Shown: positions 27,934 to 37,191, counted from the first letter of the stretch. The stretch: 64,000 nucleotides of DNA from an uncultured Lachnospiraceae bacterium (GCA_910585345.1 CAJUDS010000002.1:62001-126000); one strand, 5' to 3'. Made by a program: numbers and translations. The notes: generated from the sequence alone by a model not told the origin.

Positions 27934-29641
27934 AAAATACGCTGTCTGCAGCGCGCTCACTGCCTTTTTATGCGGTCTTGTTTTTACTGGAAGTATATTC
28001 GTAAACGCTCCCTACTTTGAACGGCTGGCTTATGATAAGGCAGTCTTTTACCAGTGCAGACAGCTTTTATCTATTTTGCTGCTACTGTGCATCGGCCTGT
28101 TCTTTCTGGCAGTGATACGGGAATCCCTCTCCCCTGTCTGGACCGTGCTTCTGGCAATGCCTGTAGGGATCTGCCTGTGGGTCTTTCCCAGCCTGCTTCT
28201 GTTGCTCATTGGCATCCCCTACACCTTTTTCAATACCATACTTATAATCGCGGCCATACTGGGCGTCCTAGCTTTTGTGCGTATGCGCCGCCCCGCTGTC
28301 CGCCATAAATACTACGACAGCGACAGCCGGACGCCTGCCTTTGGCAGGATGGACGCCCCGTCTGTAATTTCCCCGGCAGACCGCAGTCCTGCTTTTTGGC
28401 AGGAAGCCACGACGCCACTGCTTCTGCTCCTGGGGGCCGCTTTTTTTGTTTCCAGCGGCCTGATTTATGTCTTTGTCAGCTATGATTCTTATTTTTATTT
28501 TACCAATTACGGCAATACACTGACCATTGTAAAAAACTTTCGCGACATTGTCGGAGAAAACAGCTTTACGCTGACTAATATCAGCCAGTTCCTGCCGCTG
28601 CTCAACGCCTACACCGCTTTCTGGCGGCTTGATCAGGCTTTCCAAATCCAGGCATTTCTCACGATCGATATCCTTGTCTGCTTTTTCTGGGGATTGTACC
28701 AATACGCGCTGCATACGAGCGCTGGAAACACTTTTTTTACGCCTAAGCTGCCCCCGCGCTGCGGCGCGCTTTTATTCAGTGCGCTGCTGACCCTGTTTCT
28801 GGCTACCTCCACTTCCTTCCTCGTCGCCTCTGCATGGGTTCTGGCCAATATGTACTGCATGGCCTATCTGTTTTTTTCCATGCTGCTGTTGGAACCTTCT
28901 TTTGGCCGCGCAAAAAAAGAGGCATGCATCCTCGCATCCCTGTTTTTTACCGCCCTCACACTACTGCGCAAGGACGGCATTATTTTCGTATGCTTTTTAC
29001 TCGTTTACTTTGCCCTAAAAAGTAAATGGAACCGCAGCGTTTTGTTTTTTCTCTTTCTTCCGTCCATTGTCTCTGAGCTGTGGTGGCTGTTCTACGTTCG
29101 GGTCGTCTTAAAAGCTACTGTTGAGCAGGCTGCGTTTACCTCCATTGCCAACAACGCTAACGTGGCATTTGTCATTGCCGCCATTGCCGCCACCTGCCTG
29201 TACCTTTTCCTCCTCCACCCACTCTTTGACAAACGGCTTCCCTTTTCTGAAACGTGGCTGCTTTATGGCGGGCTTATGCTCCTACTGGCCGTTCTCACAC
29301 TGCGCGACTGGAACCAGGTAATAGACAACGTGGACATGACAATACGAAACATGCTTCTTTACCCTTCCTCCTGGGGCATCAGCGCCGTACTGTTCGGCAT
29401 CCTTCTCGTTTTTACGCTGTTGTATCGGCCGTTCTGGGATACAGACACATTCCTCTGGCTCGGCTATGTGCTCCTGAACTTTATCTCCTACTGCGCGGTA
29501 GGGAAAAATCTGTGGGTCAACTGGGACGACTCCTATAACCGTATCGTCCTGCAGATCATTCCCATTTTCGTCTTTATCTGTGGGAAGAAACTATCCTGCC
29601 TCCTTCAATCGTATACACCAGATCACAATTCTGGATCGTAG
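27926..29641 (+). CDS. Polytopic membrane protein, GT-C-like
   Basis: A 571-residue protein with about twelve helices. The outer loop FVSYDSYFYFTNYGNTLTIV carries the acid-plus-aromatic pattern seen in the other GT-C-like proteins of this window. Unlike them it has no large soluble C-terminal part. The frame is open further upstream to 27770, but the ATG at 27926 has AGGAGG nine bases before it and overlaps the previous stop. The last 68 bases overlap the end of the convergent ABC transporter gene. A sugar-transfer role is likely but unproven. Confidence 0.82.
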   Translation: MNKKYAVCSALTAFLCGLVFTGSIFVNAPYFERLAYDKAVFYQCRQLLSILLLLCIGLFFLAVIRESLSPVWTVLLAMPVGICLWVFPSLLLLLIGIPYTFFNTILIIAAILGVLAFVRMRRPAVRHKYYDSDSRTPAFGRMDAPSVISPADRSPAFWQEATTPLLLLLGAAFFVSSGLIYVFVSYDSYFYFTNYGNTLTIVKNFRDIVGENSFTLTNISQFLPLLNAYTAFWRLDQAFQIQAFLTIDILVCFFWGLYQYALHTSAGNTFFTPKLPPRCGALLFSALLTLFLATSTSFLVASAWVLANMYCMAYLFFSMLLLEPSFGRAKKEACILASLFFTALTLLRKDGIIFVCFLLVYFALKSKWNRSVLFFLFLPSIVSELWWLFYVRVVLKATVEQAAFTSIANNANVAFVIAAIAATCLYLFLLHPLFDKRLPFSETWLLYGGLMLLLAVLTLRDWNQVIDNVDMTIRNMLLYPSSWGISAVLFGILLVFTLLYRPFWDTDTFLWLGYVLLNFISYCAVGKNLWVNWDDSYNRIVLQIIPIFVFICGKKLSCLLQSYTPDHNSGS

Positions 29642-31322
29642 ACAGCCGATGGGCAATGATAATCAGTGTCTTACTACCCGCCAGATAGTCAATGGCCTCC
29701 ATCACTGCCGCCTCCGTGTCATTGTCGAGCGCGGAAGTCGCCTCGTCCAGCACAAGCACCTGCGGATTGTGATACAGTGCCCTGGCAATACCGATCCGCT
29801 GTCTCTGTCCGCCGGAAAGCCGCACACCGCCTTCTCCGATCACCGTATCCAAACCGTCTTCCAGCGTGTCGATAAACTCTTTTAATTGTGCTTCCCGCAG
29901 CGCTTCCCACAGCCGCCCTTCGTCGATTTCCTCCCGTTCGATGCCAAAGAGAATATTGTCCCGGATCGAAGCATCCAACAGAGAGATCGATTGTGGAATA
30001 TAACCCAGCTTACGGTTCCAGGCATGCATCCCCCGCCGGATATCCTTCCCGTCTACAAGCACCGCGCCCTCCTGTGGTTCCAACAATCCCAGAATAATAT
30101 CCGCCAGCGTCGTCTTGCCCTGACCGGACGGACCGATAAAAGCCACCGACTTGTTTTTGGGAATCACAAGCGAAGCATGGGAAAACACCTCCTTTTCCGT
30201 TCCCGGATAATGAAAGGAAATATTCTCCACTCTGATCTCCTTTTCAAAAGAAATTTCATCCGTATCTTCTATTGTCTTCAAGTTCTCCGTCAGCCTGTCA
30301 ATCTCCTGCAGGTCATGGTAAATCGCATCAATTGCAGGCTTACTGAACATAATCCTGCTCAAATATTCCGCCATGCGGTTGGCGGAAGGCAGCATACGGA
30401 AGGCGGCCACCGCAAAGACGGTAATCGTGGGAATAAACGTGACCGCATCCGCGCCCAAGGCCACTTTCACACACACAATCAGCAACAGCCCTGAAATGGC
30501 AACCGTCTCCATCACCGGCTTGGGGATCATGCTGTACACTTTAAACTTCCGGTTGCTTTCCGCATATTCCTTATATTCCTCATTATAATTTTCCACAAAG
30601 ACCTGCTCCCGGTTGAGCACTTTGATTTCCTTGATACCGCCCAGGGCTTCCAGCACCGCCTGCCTGGTACTTCCCTGCTTCTCACGGCTTCTCCTGCCCG
30701 CTGCCTTCAGTTTCCTGCGGAATACTTTTAAAAACACAAACCCGAAAATCCCCATCAGCGCAATCATGCCTGCCGTAATGAAGCTGTCCCGGTACAAAAG
30801 AAACAAAAGCAGCGCAAGACAAACGCCGCCTTCCGAAGCAAGCTGCAGACCCGCCAATATCGCTTCAAAAAAAGACACTGTGTCTTCATTAATATTACGG
30901 CTCAGCTCCGCACTGTTATGGTTAATATGAAACAGATAAGGCTGCCGCATATAACAGTTCATCATCCTGTATGACAGTTCTCTCTGGTTCTCATACGTAA
31001 AGCGGTACTGCATACTGTGCATCACATACACATACACATTTTTCACAATGTAGACGACGATAATTAAGCCGCCCAGAAATACAATATATTCATTCATATT
31101 TCCAAAGCCCAGCACTCTGTAAACCGCCCCCAGATACGGATTTTGCACGATCTGCTGCGGTTCCAGCACCGCGCTGATAAAAGGCAGCACCGCACTGACG
31201 CCCACCAGCTCTACAAATGCTCCGATTATAATCACAAGAAAAAGCAGTGCCCCTTTCAGCTTCTGTCTCTTGTCAAAGATATAACATATCTTTTTCCATG
31301 TGCCGATGTTCTTCTGCCCCAT
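29574..31322 (-). CDS. ABC-type lipid-linked oligosaccharide exporter (PglK/MsbA-like)
   Basis: A 582-residue fused permease and ATPase. Six helices lie in residues 25-320. The ATPase has Walker A GPSGQGKT at 397-404, signature LSGGQ at 502-506, Walker B VLVLDE at 522-527 and the switch His in IIIAHRLST near 558. The loop FVELVGVSAVLPFI is typical of the PglK-like group that flips lipid-linked oligosaccharides. The ATG at 31322 is preferred; a GTG at 31340 is also possible. It follows manC by about 20 bases. It shares many motifs with the second exporter at 45745. Confidence 0.92.
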   Translation of the reverse strand: MGQKNIGTWKKICYIFDKRQKLKGALLFLVIIIGAFVELVGVSAVLPFISAVLEPQQIVQNPYLGAVYRVLGFGNMNEYIVFLGGLIIVVYIVKNVYVYVMHSMQYRFTYENQRELSYRMMNCYMRQPYLFHINHNSAELSRNINEDTVSFFEAILAGLQLASEGGVCLALLLFLLYRDSFITAGMIALMGIFGFVFLKVFRRKLKAAGRRSREKQGSTRQAVLEALGGIKEIKVLNREQVFVENYNEEYKEYAESNRKFKVYSMIPKPVMETVAISGLLLIVCVKVALGADAVTFIPTITVFAVAAFRMLPSANRMAEYLSRIMFSKPAIDAIYHDLQEIDRLTENLKTIEDTDEISFEKEIRVENISFHYPGTEKEVFSHASLVIPKNKSVAFIGPSGQGKTTLADIILGLLEPQEGAVLVDGKDIRRGMHAWNRKLGYIPQSISLLDASIRDNILFGIEREEIDEGRLWEALREAQLKEFIDTLEDGLDTVIGEGGVRLSGGQRQRIGIARALYHNPQVLVLDEATSALDNDTEAAVMEAIDYLAGSKTLIIIAHRLSTIQNCDLVYTIEGGRIVSSHR

Positions 31323-31342
31323 TGCCAATTCTCTCCTCACTG

Positions 31343-32725
31343 TCAGGTATCGCTCTCTGGCCCTTCTTCAGGCCGCAGCAGACTGCCCCAGTCCCAGGGA
31401 AACCGTTCAATATCCTCTTCCACCAGCTCGGTTCCCATCTGCACCTCGATAAAATCCACGCCTTCTCTCGTCGCCATGGCATGTCTGCGCCCTTTGGCAA
31501 TATAGAGTACATCGCCCCGTCTGACTTCCCGCACCTCTCCGTCCAGCAAAAACAATCCTTCCCCGTCGATGATCGTCCACACCTCATCCCGCAGATCATG
31601 CTTCTGGTAACTGATGCTTCTGCCCGCTTCTACGTACAGATGCTTTGTCAGAGAATTTTCCTTCCCATGACGGCACTGGGCAAAATCCAGCACTCTGTAC
31701 TCTCCCCACTGCCGTTTTTCGTACATGGGCCGGTTGTGTATCTGCTCTACATATGGCTTCATATAGGAGCTGGCATGTTTATCGCTGACAAGAATGCCGT
31801 CTGCGCTTGCCACCACCACCGTATCACGCAGACCAAGCGCAACTACCGGAATTTCCAATTCATTGATAATATGCGTGTTATGGCAGTTTTCCCCGCGGAT
31901 GACAAAGCCGCCGTCCGGCTCCCTCATTTTTGCCGTCAGCGTGTTCCAGGTACCGAGATCATTCCATTCACCGTCATAAGTGACAAACACCGCCGAAGTG
32001 CTTTTCTCCGTCACCTCATAATCGAAGCTGGTGTATGGCAGGCTCGCATACTGTGCATACAACCGCTCAAAGGAAACCTCTCCGATCTCCTTCTCGATCA
32101 GCTTCCTGACAAAAGACGCACGCAGTACAAAGACGCCGCCGTTCCAATACGCGCCGCCGCCAACCAGCCGCTGCGCTGTCTGCAGATCCGGCTTTTCCAC
32201 ATAACTTTTCACATGGCCGTAAGGCTTGTCCGCCGCAGTCCCGCCCGTGATATAGCCGTATTTCTCCGACGGATAGGTCGGACTGATCCCAAGCAGACAA
32301 AGGTCCGCTCCCGATTCACACAAAGCCTGCTCCATCACATGCAACTTTTCAAAATAATCCTGCTCGACATAAGGGTCAACCGGCAGCACTGCAATGACTT
32401 CCCCCTCGTCCATCTGACCGCGGTCAAGCAGATACGCACCTGATAAGAGGATCGCCGGGTAAGTGTCCCGCCGGGACGGTTCCAGTACATTTTCTACCTG
32501 ATCTCCCAACTGGCGTCTGACAGAATCACCCTGCGCTTCACTGGATGTCACCAGCACTTCCGCATCCGGCAGACTTTTTCGAATCTGTCTGTAAATACGC
32601 TGGATCATAGACTCCGAACTGCCTTCCTCATCCTGCAGCACCTTTAAAAACTGTTTTGACCGGGCATTGTTTGACAACGGCCACAGCCTCTTGCCTGAAC
32701 CGCCTGATAATAATATAATTTTCAT
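31343..32725 (-). CDS. manC: Mannose-1-phosphate guanylyltransferase with C-terminal cupin domain
   Basis: A 460-residue cytoplasmic enzyme. The nucleotidyltransferase domain starts with LLSGGSGKRLWPLSN (the GTP-binding signature) and has YVEKPD in the sugar-phosphate site. A cupin follows (about 345-440, YQKHDLRDEVWTIIDGEG). It makes GDP-mannose from mannose-1-phosphate and GTP, the first committed step to GDP-mannose and GDP-fucose. In bifunctional ManC/AlgA proteins the cupin carries a His-rich QxHxHR stretch; here it is replaced by QKHDLRD, so isomerase activity is doubtful. GGAGAAG lies before the ATG. No gmd or fcl for GDP-fucose is in this window although two fucosyltransferases are. 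Confidence 0.9.
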   Translation of the reverse strand: MKIILLSGGSGKRLWPLSNNARSKQFLKVLQDEEGSSESMIQRIYRQIRKSLPDAEVLVTSSEAQGDSVRRQLGDQVENVLEPSRRDTYPAILLSGAYLLDRGQMDEGEVIAVLPVDPYVEQDYFEKLHVMEQALCESGADLCLLGISPTYPSEKYGYITGGTAADKPYGHVKSYVEKPDLQTAQRLVGGGAYWNGGVFVLRASFVRKLIEKEIGEVSFERLYAQYASLPYTSFDYEVTEKSTSAVFVTYDGEWNDLGTWNTLTAKMREPDGGFVIRGENCHNTHIINELEIPVVALGLRDTVVVASADGILVSDKHASSYMKPYVEQIHNRPMYEKRQWGEYRVLDFAQCRHGKENSLTKHLYVEAGRSISYQKHDLRDEVWTIIDGEGLFLLDGEVREVRRGDVLYIAKGRRHAMATREGVDFIEVQMGTELVEEDIERFPWDWGSLLRPEEGPESDT

Positions 32726-32839
32726 GTATTCTTCTCCATGTCATTTGTTTTCTAACTATAGTATTCCAATATAAGATTATTTTACCATCGCTTTTTAGAG
32801 CGCCGCTGTCATTTCAGGGGACTGCAGGTTAGAGACAAT

Positions 32840-33826
32840 TCAGTCTTCCTTCCCACCAAAATTCCTCTGCCACTTATCATAGTATTTCCAAATAGAGTTA
32901 TCTCTGTCCTCCACCATATCACAAATCTTTATATGGGCGGAAAACTCAAGATACCAGTTTCCGTAATCCAGATCGTCACTATAGTCGGAATCAGAAGTGA
33001 GAACTTTATAATCATTAAACTGGGGCCAGTCTTTTTCGTATTCACCTTCCTGCGGCTGTTCAAACGCCAGACTTCTTCTCATCTTATAATCCATAAACAG
33101 CACATCCGCATCCCACTCTGCCAGCGTAAATTCATTGATCCCAAACCCTTCGCAGTCGATGCCATAGCCTTCCATCGCTTTTATAATATTACAGTAGTAA
33201 TATTCCCATGTACTCTCAGACAGACGCATCTTATAAAAAAATTCCACCATTTTCTCATCCGTCAGCAGATCCGGAAACGCCTTGTCGCCGTTACTATAAG
33301 TATCCGCCGCCCGTTCCTTTATCGTCGATAATATGGCGGCAACCTCCTGCTGATCCGCCCTGTCTTTCCAAAACTGCGCATGATACGCAGCCTTTGACAA
33401 TCCGGCTGCGCTGTCCTGTGCCTGTTCCAGTTTTCCTCGTAAGGAATCACAATCCGCGCGCTCCAGCAAACGCTCCATTTCCTGATTGGCGGCAGATATC
33501 TTCCTACGTAAACCGTCATCCGCTGCTGTTTCGTCCGTCTGTGTAACGAAAAATCCGCCGACATGCTGCAGGATGTCTCCCGCCGTCATGCCGTTACCGA
33601 AAACAGATACCAGCAGAATGACTATCGCCAGCGACGCGCACAGATAAGGCACGTTTTTTTTCTGTTTGTCATCACTGCCATAAAATACAAAAAACGCGCC
33701 AACACCCGCCATAACGGCTACTACAAATACAACGCGAAGCAGCCTGTCCGCTATCAGGTCAGAAACTATGGATCCAAGCAGACCTGAAGAAATCGCCAGG
33801 ACAACCGATAAATCTTCTTTCTTCAT
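32840..33826 (-). CDS. Tandem paralog 1 of an unrecognised three-helix membrane protein family
   Basis: I do not recognise this 328-residue protein. It has three hydrophobic segments near residues 5-24, 28-50 and 58-78, a helical region rich in E/Q/A (about 95-150, likely coiled coil), and an acidic C-terminal domain. The most conserved parts are ISSGLLGSIVSDLIADRLLR at the start and IIKAMEGYGIDCE, then WDADVLFMDYKMRRSL, in the C-terminal domain. Two similar genes lie directly upstream. It is the last gene of that unit, with AGGG six bases before the ATG. The helices should hold the C-terminal domain at one membrane face; no enzyme motif is visible. Confidence 0.85.
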   Translation of the reverse strand: MKKEDLSVVLAISSGLLGSIVSDLIADRLLRVVFVVAVMAGVGAFFVFYGSDDKQKKNVPYLCASLAIVILLVSVFGNGMTAGDILQHVGGFFVTQTDETAADDGLRRKISAANQEMERLLERADCDSLRGKLEQAQDSAAGLSKAAYHAQFWKDRADQQEVAAILSTIKERAADTYSNGDKAFPDLLTDEKMVEFFYKMRLSESTWEYYYCNIIKAMEGYGIDCEGFGINEFTLAEWDADVLFMDYKMRRSLAFEQPQEGEYEKDWPQFNDYKVLTSDSDYSDDLDYGNWYLEFSAHIKICDMVEDRDNSIWKYYDKWQRNFGGKED

Positions 33827-33837
33827 TTACGACCCTG

Positions 33838-34854
33838 TTACCCTTTTCTTCTGAAGTTTAAAATAAATTTTCCGTAATAAGACATAATCTTTTGATCTAA
33901 GGCTTTCATAATCTCACCCGCATTCATATCTTCATAGCTTTCCTCCCAGTCGCCATAATCAAAGGTGTCCTTTGATTTCTCCGTCTCGGCCCTGTAGTCA
34001 TTAAAAGATTCCGACCACTGTCTGTAATCTATGTCCGACTCCCCGTCCGCTTCCAGGCTTTTGCGCATCTTATAAAATATCATAAGCACGTCCGCGTCCC
34101 AGCAGACCAGCCTGTATTCATTGATCCCAAGTTCCCTGCAGTCAAGACCATACTGTTCCAACGCCGTGATCACATTCGTATAAGCATAAGGTTCTCCCGA
34201 CAATTGTGTTTTATAAAAAAGCTCTGCCTGCGACCTGTCTGTTTTTACCTCTGTAAAATATCCTGCCTTTTCATCTTCCGCTATTTTCTCTTCGATCAGT
34301 TGCAATATCTCCGTTACTTCCTGCGGATCCTCCTTTTCCTGCCAGAAACCATCGGTATCGACAGATGCCGAAAGCTCCTGGGCATCCATGCCGAGCTGTT
34401 CCAGCTCCGCTTCTCCTTCCATATAGGCATTCACGACCTGTTCCAGTTGCTGCGCATTCGCAACCAGCCGCTCCACTTCCTGCCGCTCCTCTTCAGAATA
34501 CATCCCCGCTTCCTCTTTTTGCGCGTGGAAAAAACTGCTGATCCTTCTTATATAATCTCCCGCCGTCTTCCCTTCCAGCAGGCAGGACAGCATGAGCACG
34601 CCGAAAGCGGCCGCCCCCAGTGCAAACGGCAGACGCTTCTTTTTTTCCTCTTCCCGTCTGCGGTCAATCAAAAATGTCACGACTGCCGCCATAAAACAGC
34701 CGACAAATCCAAGCCGCAGCCCCGTGCCTGCAATCTCCCGAGAGACAATTGTCGCAAATAGTATCGCCGAAACGGCAATGAAAACCCCGGTCGTATCATT
34801 TGTCTCCCGCGCTTTTTGGCCTTCCGCCTCTTCCTGATATTGCTTCTCTTCCAT
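33838..34854 (-). CDS. Tandem paralog 2 of the unrecognised membrane protein family
   Basis: A 338-residue protein with the same plan as its neighbours: N-terminal hydrophobic segments, a region rich in E and Q that should form a coiled coil, and the C-terminal core ALEQYGLDCRELGINEYRL followed by CWDADVLMIFYKMRKSL. It is the most diverged of the three and has a longer charged front. The ATG at 34854 has GAGG eight bases upstream. A GTG at 34953 overlapping the upstream stop would add 33 residues and is the alternative. No known function; the repeated gene order suggests the three act together or show dosage or antigenic diversification. Confidence 0.82.
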   Translation of the reverse strand: MEEKQYQEEAEGQKARETNDTTGVFIAVSAILFATIVSREIAGTGLRLGFVGCFMAAVVTFLIDRRREEEKKKRLPFALGAAAFGVLMLSCLLEGKTAGDYIRRISSFFHAQKEEAGMYSEEERQEVERLVANAQQLEQVVNAYMEGEAELEQLGMDAQELSASVDTDGFWQEKEDPQEVTEILQLIEEKIAEDEKAGYFTEVKTDRSQAELFYKTQLSGEPYAYTNVITALEQYGLDCRELGINEYRLVCWDADVLMIFYKMRKSLEADGESDIDYRQWSESFNDYRAETEKSKDTFDYGDWEESYEDMNAGEIMKALDQKIMSYYGKFILNFRRKG

Positions 34855-34949
34855 CCTCGTTTCCTCTTTCGTATTGTACTGCGCTCCGTCAGCCCCGGCC
34901 GTTCTTTTCCTCCTTTGGCCTGGCAGCCGTCCCATTCTTTCTGTTTCCG

Positions 34950-35930
34950 TCACATATCCCCAAAGTTCGCATAAAATCTGTCGTAATAACCGTATATATC
35001 TCCATCAAAAAAAGCGAAAATTTCACTGCCCTTTCTATCCGTAAAATACCGGCGCCAGTCCCTATAATCAAAATGATCTTGGTATTCCTCTGTGGCGGCT
35101 TTGTCTTTGCGGTAATAAAAATACCGCTCCTCATAGAGAGTGTCCGCCTCCAGTTCCTGCAGCGCACGCTTTCTCATATTATAGGTGGCAAACAGCCTGT
35201 CCACATCCCAGCAGACTAACGTATATTCATCGATTTCCAGTCTTTCACAGTCGATGCCGTAGCCTTCCATCGCTTTTACCATATTATAATAACCAACCGC
35301 CCCTGCTTCCTTGGAAATCCATAGTTTATAAAATAGCTGCGCCGATCTTATATCCAGTCTGGGATCCGGATATAGTAATTTGTCTGAATTATCGTTCTGC
35401 GTTTTTGCCACTCCTTTTTCTATCACGGACAATATCTGATCGATTTCTTTCTGGTCTTCTCTGCTTTCCCACCACTGCTCCTTCTGCACTGTCTCCGAGA
35501 GCTGCGACACTTCTGTGCCAATCTCTCCCAGCCGCTGCAGGTACCCACTGTCCTGACCAGCGGAAGCCAACATGCTTTCTATGACTCTGTTTGCATCCGC
35601 CGCCTGCTGAAAGCAGTCTTCCGCTGCCGTGCTTTCCTCTGCTCTGGCCCCAATAAACTGCAGAAGATGCCCTACAAAATCATCCGCCGTGATCCCGTTC
35701 CCCCAGAGCGACAGAAATAAAATTACAACAGCCACACCCCCGCACATGCCGGACACGCCCTTCTTCTTTTTTTCATCTCTGCCGTCATACACAAAAAAGG
35801 CGGCAATCCCCGTCATAACAGCAAGAACAAATAAAACCCGAAATACCCTGTCTGCTATCAGATCAGAGACAATCGTTCCCAGCAGCCCCACCAGAATCGG
35901 CAGCATATTCAGTAAATCGTCTTTTTTCAT
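34950..35930 (-). CDS. Tandem paralog 3 of the unrecognised membrane protein family
   Basis: A 326-residue protein, first gene of the three-gene unit. Its start LVGLLGTIVSDLIADRVFRV is nearly the same as in paralog 1. The C-terminal core reads MVKAMEGYGIDCERLEIDEY and CWDVDRLFATYNMRKR. Between them lie two further helices and an E/Q-rich region. The unit has its own extended -10 promoter (35953-35961) and a terminator just upstream, so it is expressed apart from the glycan genes around it. AGGAAG precedes the ATG by about nine bases. Function unknown. Confidence 0.85.
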   Translation of the reverse strand: MKKDDLLNMLPILVGLLGTIVSDLIADRVFRVLFVLAVMTGIAAFFVYDGRDEKKKKGVSGMCGGVAVVILFLSLWGNGITADDFVGHLLQFIGARAEESTAAEDCFQQAADANRVIESMLASAGQDSGYLQRLGEIGTEVSQLSETVQKEQWWESREDQKEIDQILSVIEKGVAKTQNDNSDKLLYPDPRLDIRSAQLFYKLWISKEAGAVGYYNMVKAMEGYGIDCERLEIDEYTLVCWDVDRLFATYNMRKRALQELEADTLYEERYFYYRKDKAATEEYQDHFDYRDWRRYFTDRKGSEIFAFFDGDIYGYYDRFYANFGDM

Positions 35931-35952
35931 TGGTAATCACTTCCTTTTGAAC

Positions 35953-35961
35953 AGTATAGCA
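35953..35961 (-). promoter_or_regulatory. Extended -10 promoter of the three-paralog operon
   Basis: On the minus strand TGCTATACT matches an extended -10 and repeats the core of the promoter at 24897. The -35 position falls in the terminator hairpin next to it and is poor. Predicted transcription starts about 15 bases before the first paralog. Confidence 0.5.
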
Positions 35962-35963
35962 AA

Positions 35964-35985
35964 AGGCTTTCCGTTTGGAAAGCCT
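35964..35985 (-). terminator. Rho-independent terminator after the GT4 gene at 36006
   Basis: A perfect nine-base inverted repeat (AGGCTTTCC at 35964-35972, GGAAAGCCT at 35977-35985) with a four-base loop is followed on the minus strand by a short TTTT. It lies 20 bases past the GT4 stop codon and separates the capsule genes from the three-paralog unit. Confidence 0.7.
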
Positions 35986-36005
35986 AAATTCAATTACTGC
36001 TTTTT

Positions 36006-37163
36006 CTACCTATGATTTTTCTCTATAATTCTCTCCATCAATTCCACATACGCCGCCGCAATCTTTTCCCACCGAAAACTATCCCGCACAATCTGCACGC
36101 TTCTCTCTCCCATTTTCCGCCGCAGAGCGTCGTCCTTACACAATCGCAGAAGTTTTTCCGCAAACACCCCGACCGGAACCGCATACCCGTTTCCATCGAT
36201 CAGTTCTTTGCTGCCTTCACAGGCGGTCATGACGATGGGAAGCCCACTGGACATCGCCTCTAACACTACATTCGGCATCCCCTCTTTGCGGGACGGCAGG
36301 ATAAAGATATCCGCCTGACGGTAATAAAACGGCAGCTCTTTTTTATCCTTCTGCCCGACAAACGACACAAGCCCTTCCAGCTTGTGTTCGGCTGTGATCT
36401 TTTCCAAATGCGGACGATACGGCCCGTCCCCTACGATCAGCAGACTTACCCGTCTGCCGGATTTCTCGTTCAGTTCGGAAAGCATCGGGATAACGAACTG
36501 CAGTCCTTTCCGTTCTATCAGTCTGGAAACAAAGAGCAGCCGCACTTCTCCGTCAGACTGCTGGCGGTCGCCCATTTGGGAGGAGTCTGCTGCAGAAAAC
36601 TGATTCTCATCCACTCCGTTTGTGATAATCGCAATCTCTCTTTTATCATAAAACCGATTGGCCAGACTTTTCAATCCCTGGCTGTTTGCCACAAGCGCAT
36701 CCGCGTCTTTCCATATCATCTTCTCAAAAGGCCCTAGCAGCTTGTAAAGAAACCGAAACCGTTCCTGGAAACCGGGAATATCTCCGCCGCCAAAACGGAT
36801 AATATACGGTAGTTTATATCTCTTTTTCAAATAAAAGCCGACCGGGCCGCTGGGAATGGCAAAAAACACCTGGCAAATGTCAAAGTGCTCTGCCCGATGT
36901 CGTTGATCAGCCCTTATAATGGCTCTCCACAAGAAATCAAGCATTTCCGGAAAACCGCAATGCTCCGGATATTTTCTCCTGGCTTTCAATCTGATGATAT
37001 GAATATTCTGATCCGTTTCCTCTTCTTTCAGTCCCTCATACCACACGGTAACGATCGTAACCGCATGCCCCATATTCGCATATTCCCTTGACAGATTGAG
37101 ACATGCATTGGCGCCCCCGCCTCCAATTGGCGGGTACTCGTGCGTAATTATCAATATTTTCAT
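36006..37163 (-). CDS. GT4 glycosyltransferase
   Basis: A 385-residue GT-B enzyme. HEYPPIGGGGANACLNLSR is the family GT4 acceptor-side loop. The donor side has LLFVSRLIERKGL, GDGPYRPHLEKI and SRKEGMPNVVLEAMSSGLP (the EX7E motif). It should add a sugar to a lipid-linked chain at the inner membrane face. It is the last gene of the capsule-like run before the terminator at 35964-35985. AGGAG lies about ten bases before the ATG. Specificity unknown. Confidence 0.92.
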   Translation of the reverse strand: MKILIITHEYPPIGGGGANACLNLSREYANMGHAVTIVTVWYEGLKEEETDQNIHIIRLKARRKYPEHCGFPEMLDFLWRAIIRADQRHRAEHFDICQVFFAIPSGPVGFYLKKRYKLPYIIRFGGGDIPGFQERFRFLYKLLGPFEKMIWKDADALVANSQGLKSLANRFYDKREIAIITNGVDENQFSAADSSQMGDRQQSDGEVRLLFVSRLIERKGLQFVIPMLSELNEKSGRRVSLLIVGDGPYRPHLEKITAEHKLEGLVSFVGQKDKKELPFYYRQADIFILPSRKEGMPNVVLEAMSSGLPIVMTACEGSKELIDGNGYAVPVGVFAEKLLRLCKDDALRRKMGERSVQIVRDSFRWEKIAAAYVELMERIIEKNHR

Positions 37164-37191
37164 ACATCAATCACTCCTGATCTGCTAAAAT

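Noticed and set aside
32785..32800. Small hairpin (CGCT/AGCG) between the three-paralog unit and manC as a terminator
   Set aside because: Only four pairs and no T run on the minus strand.
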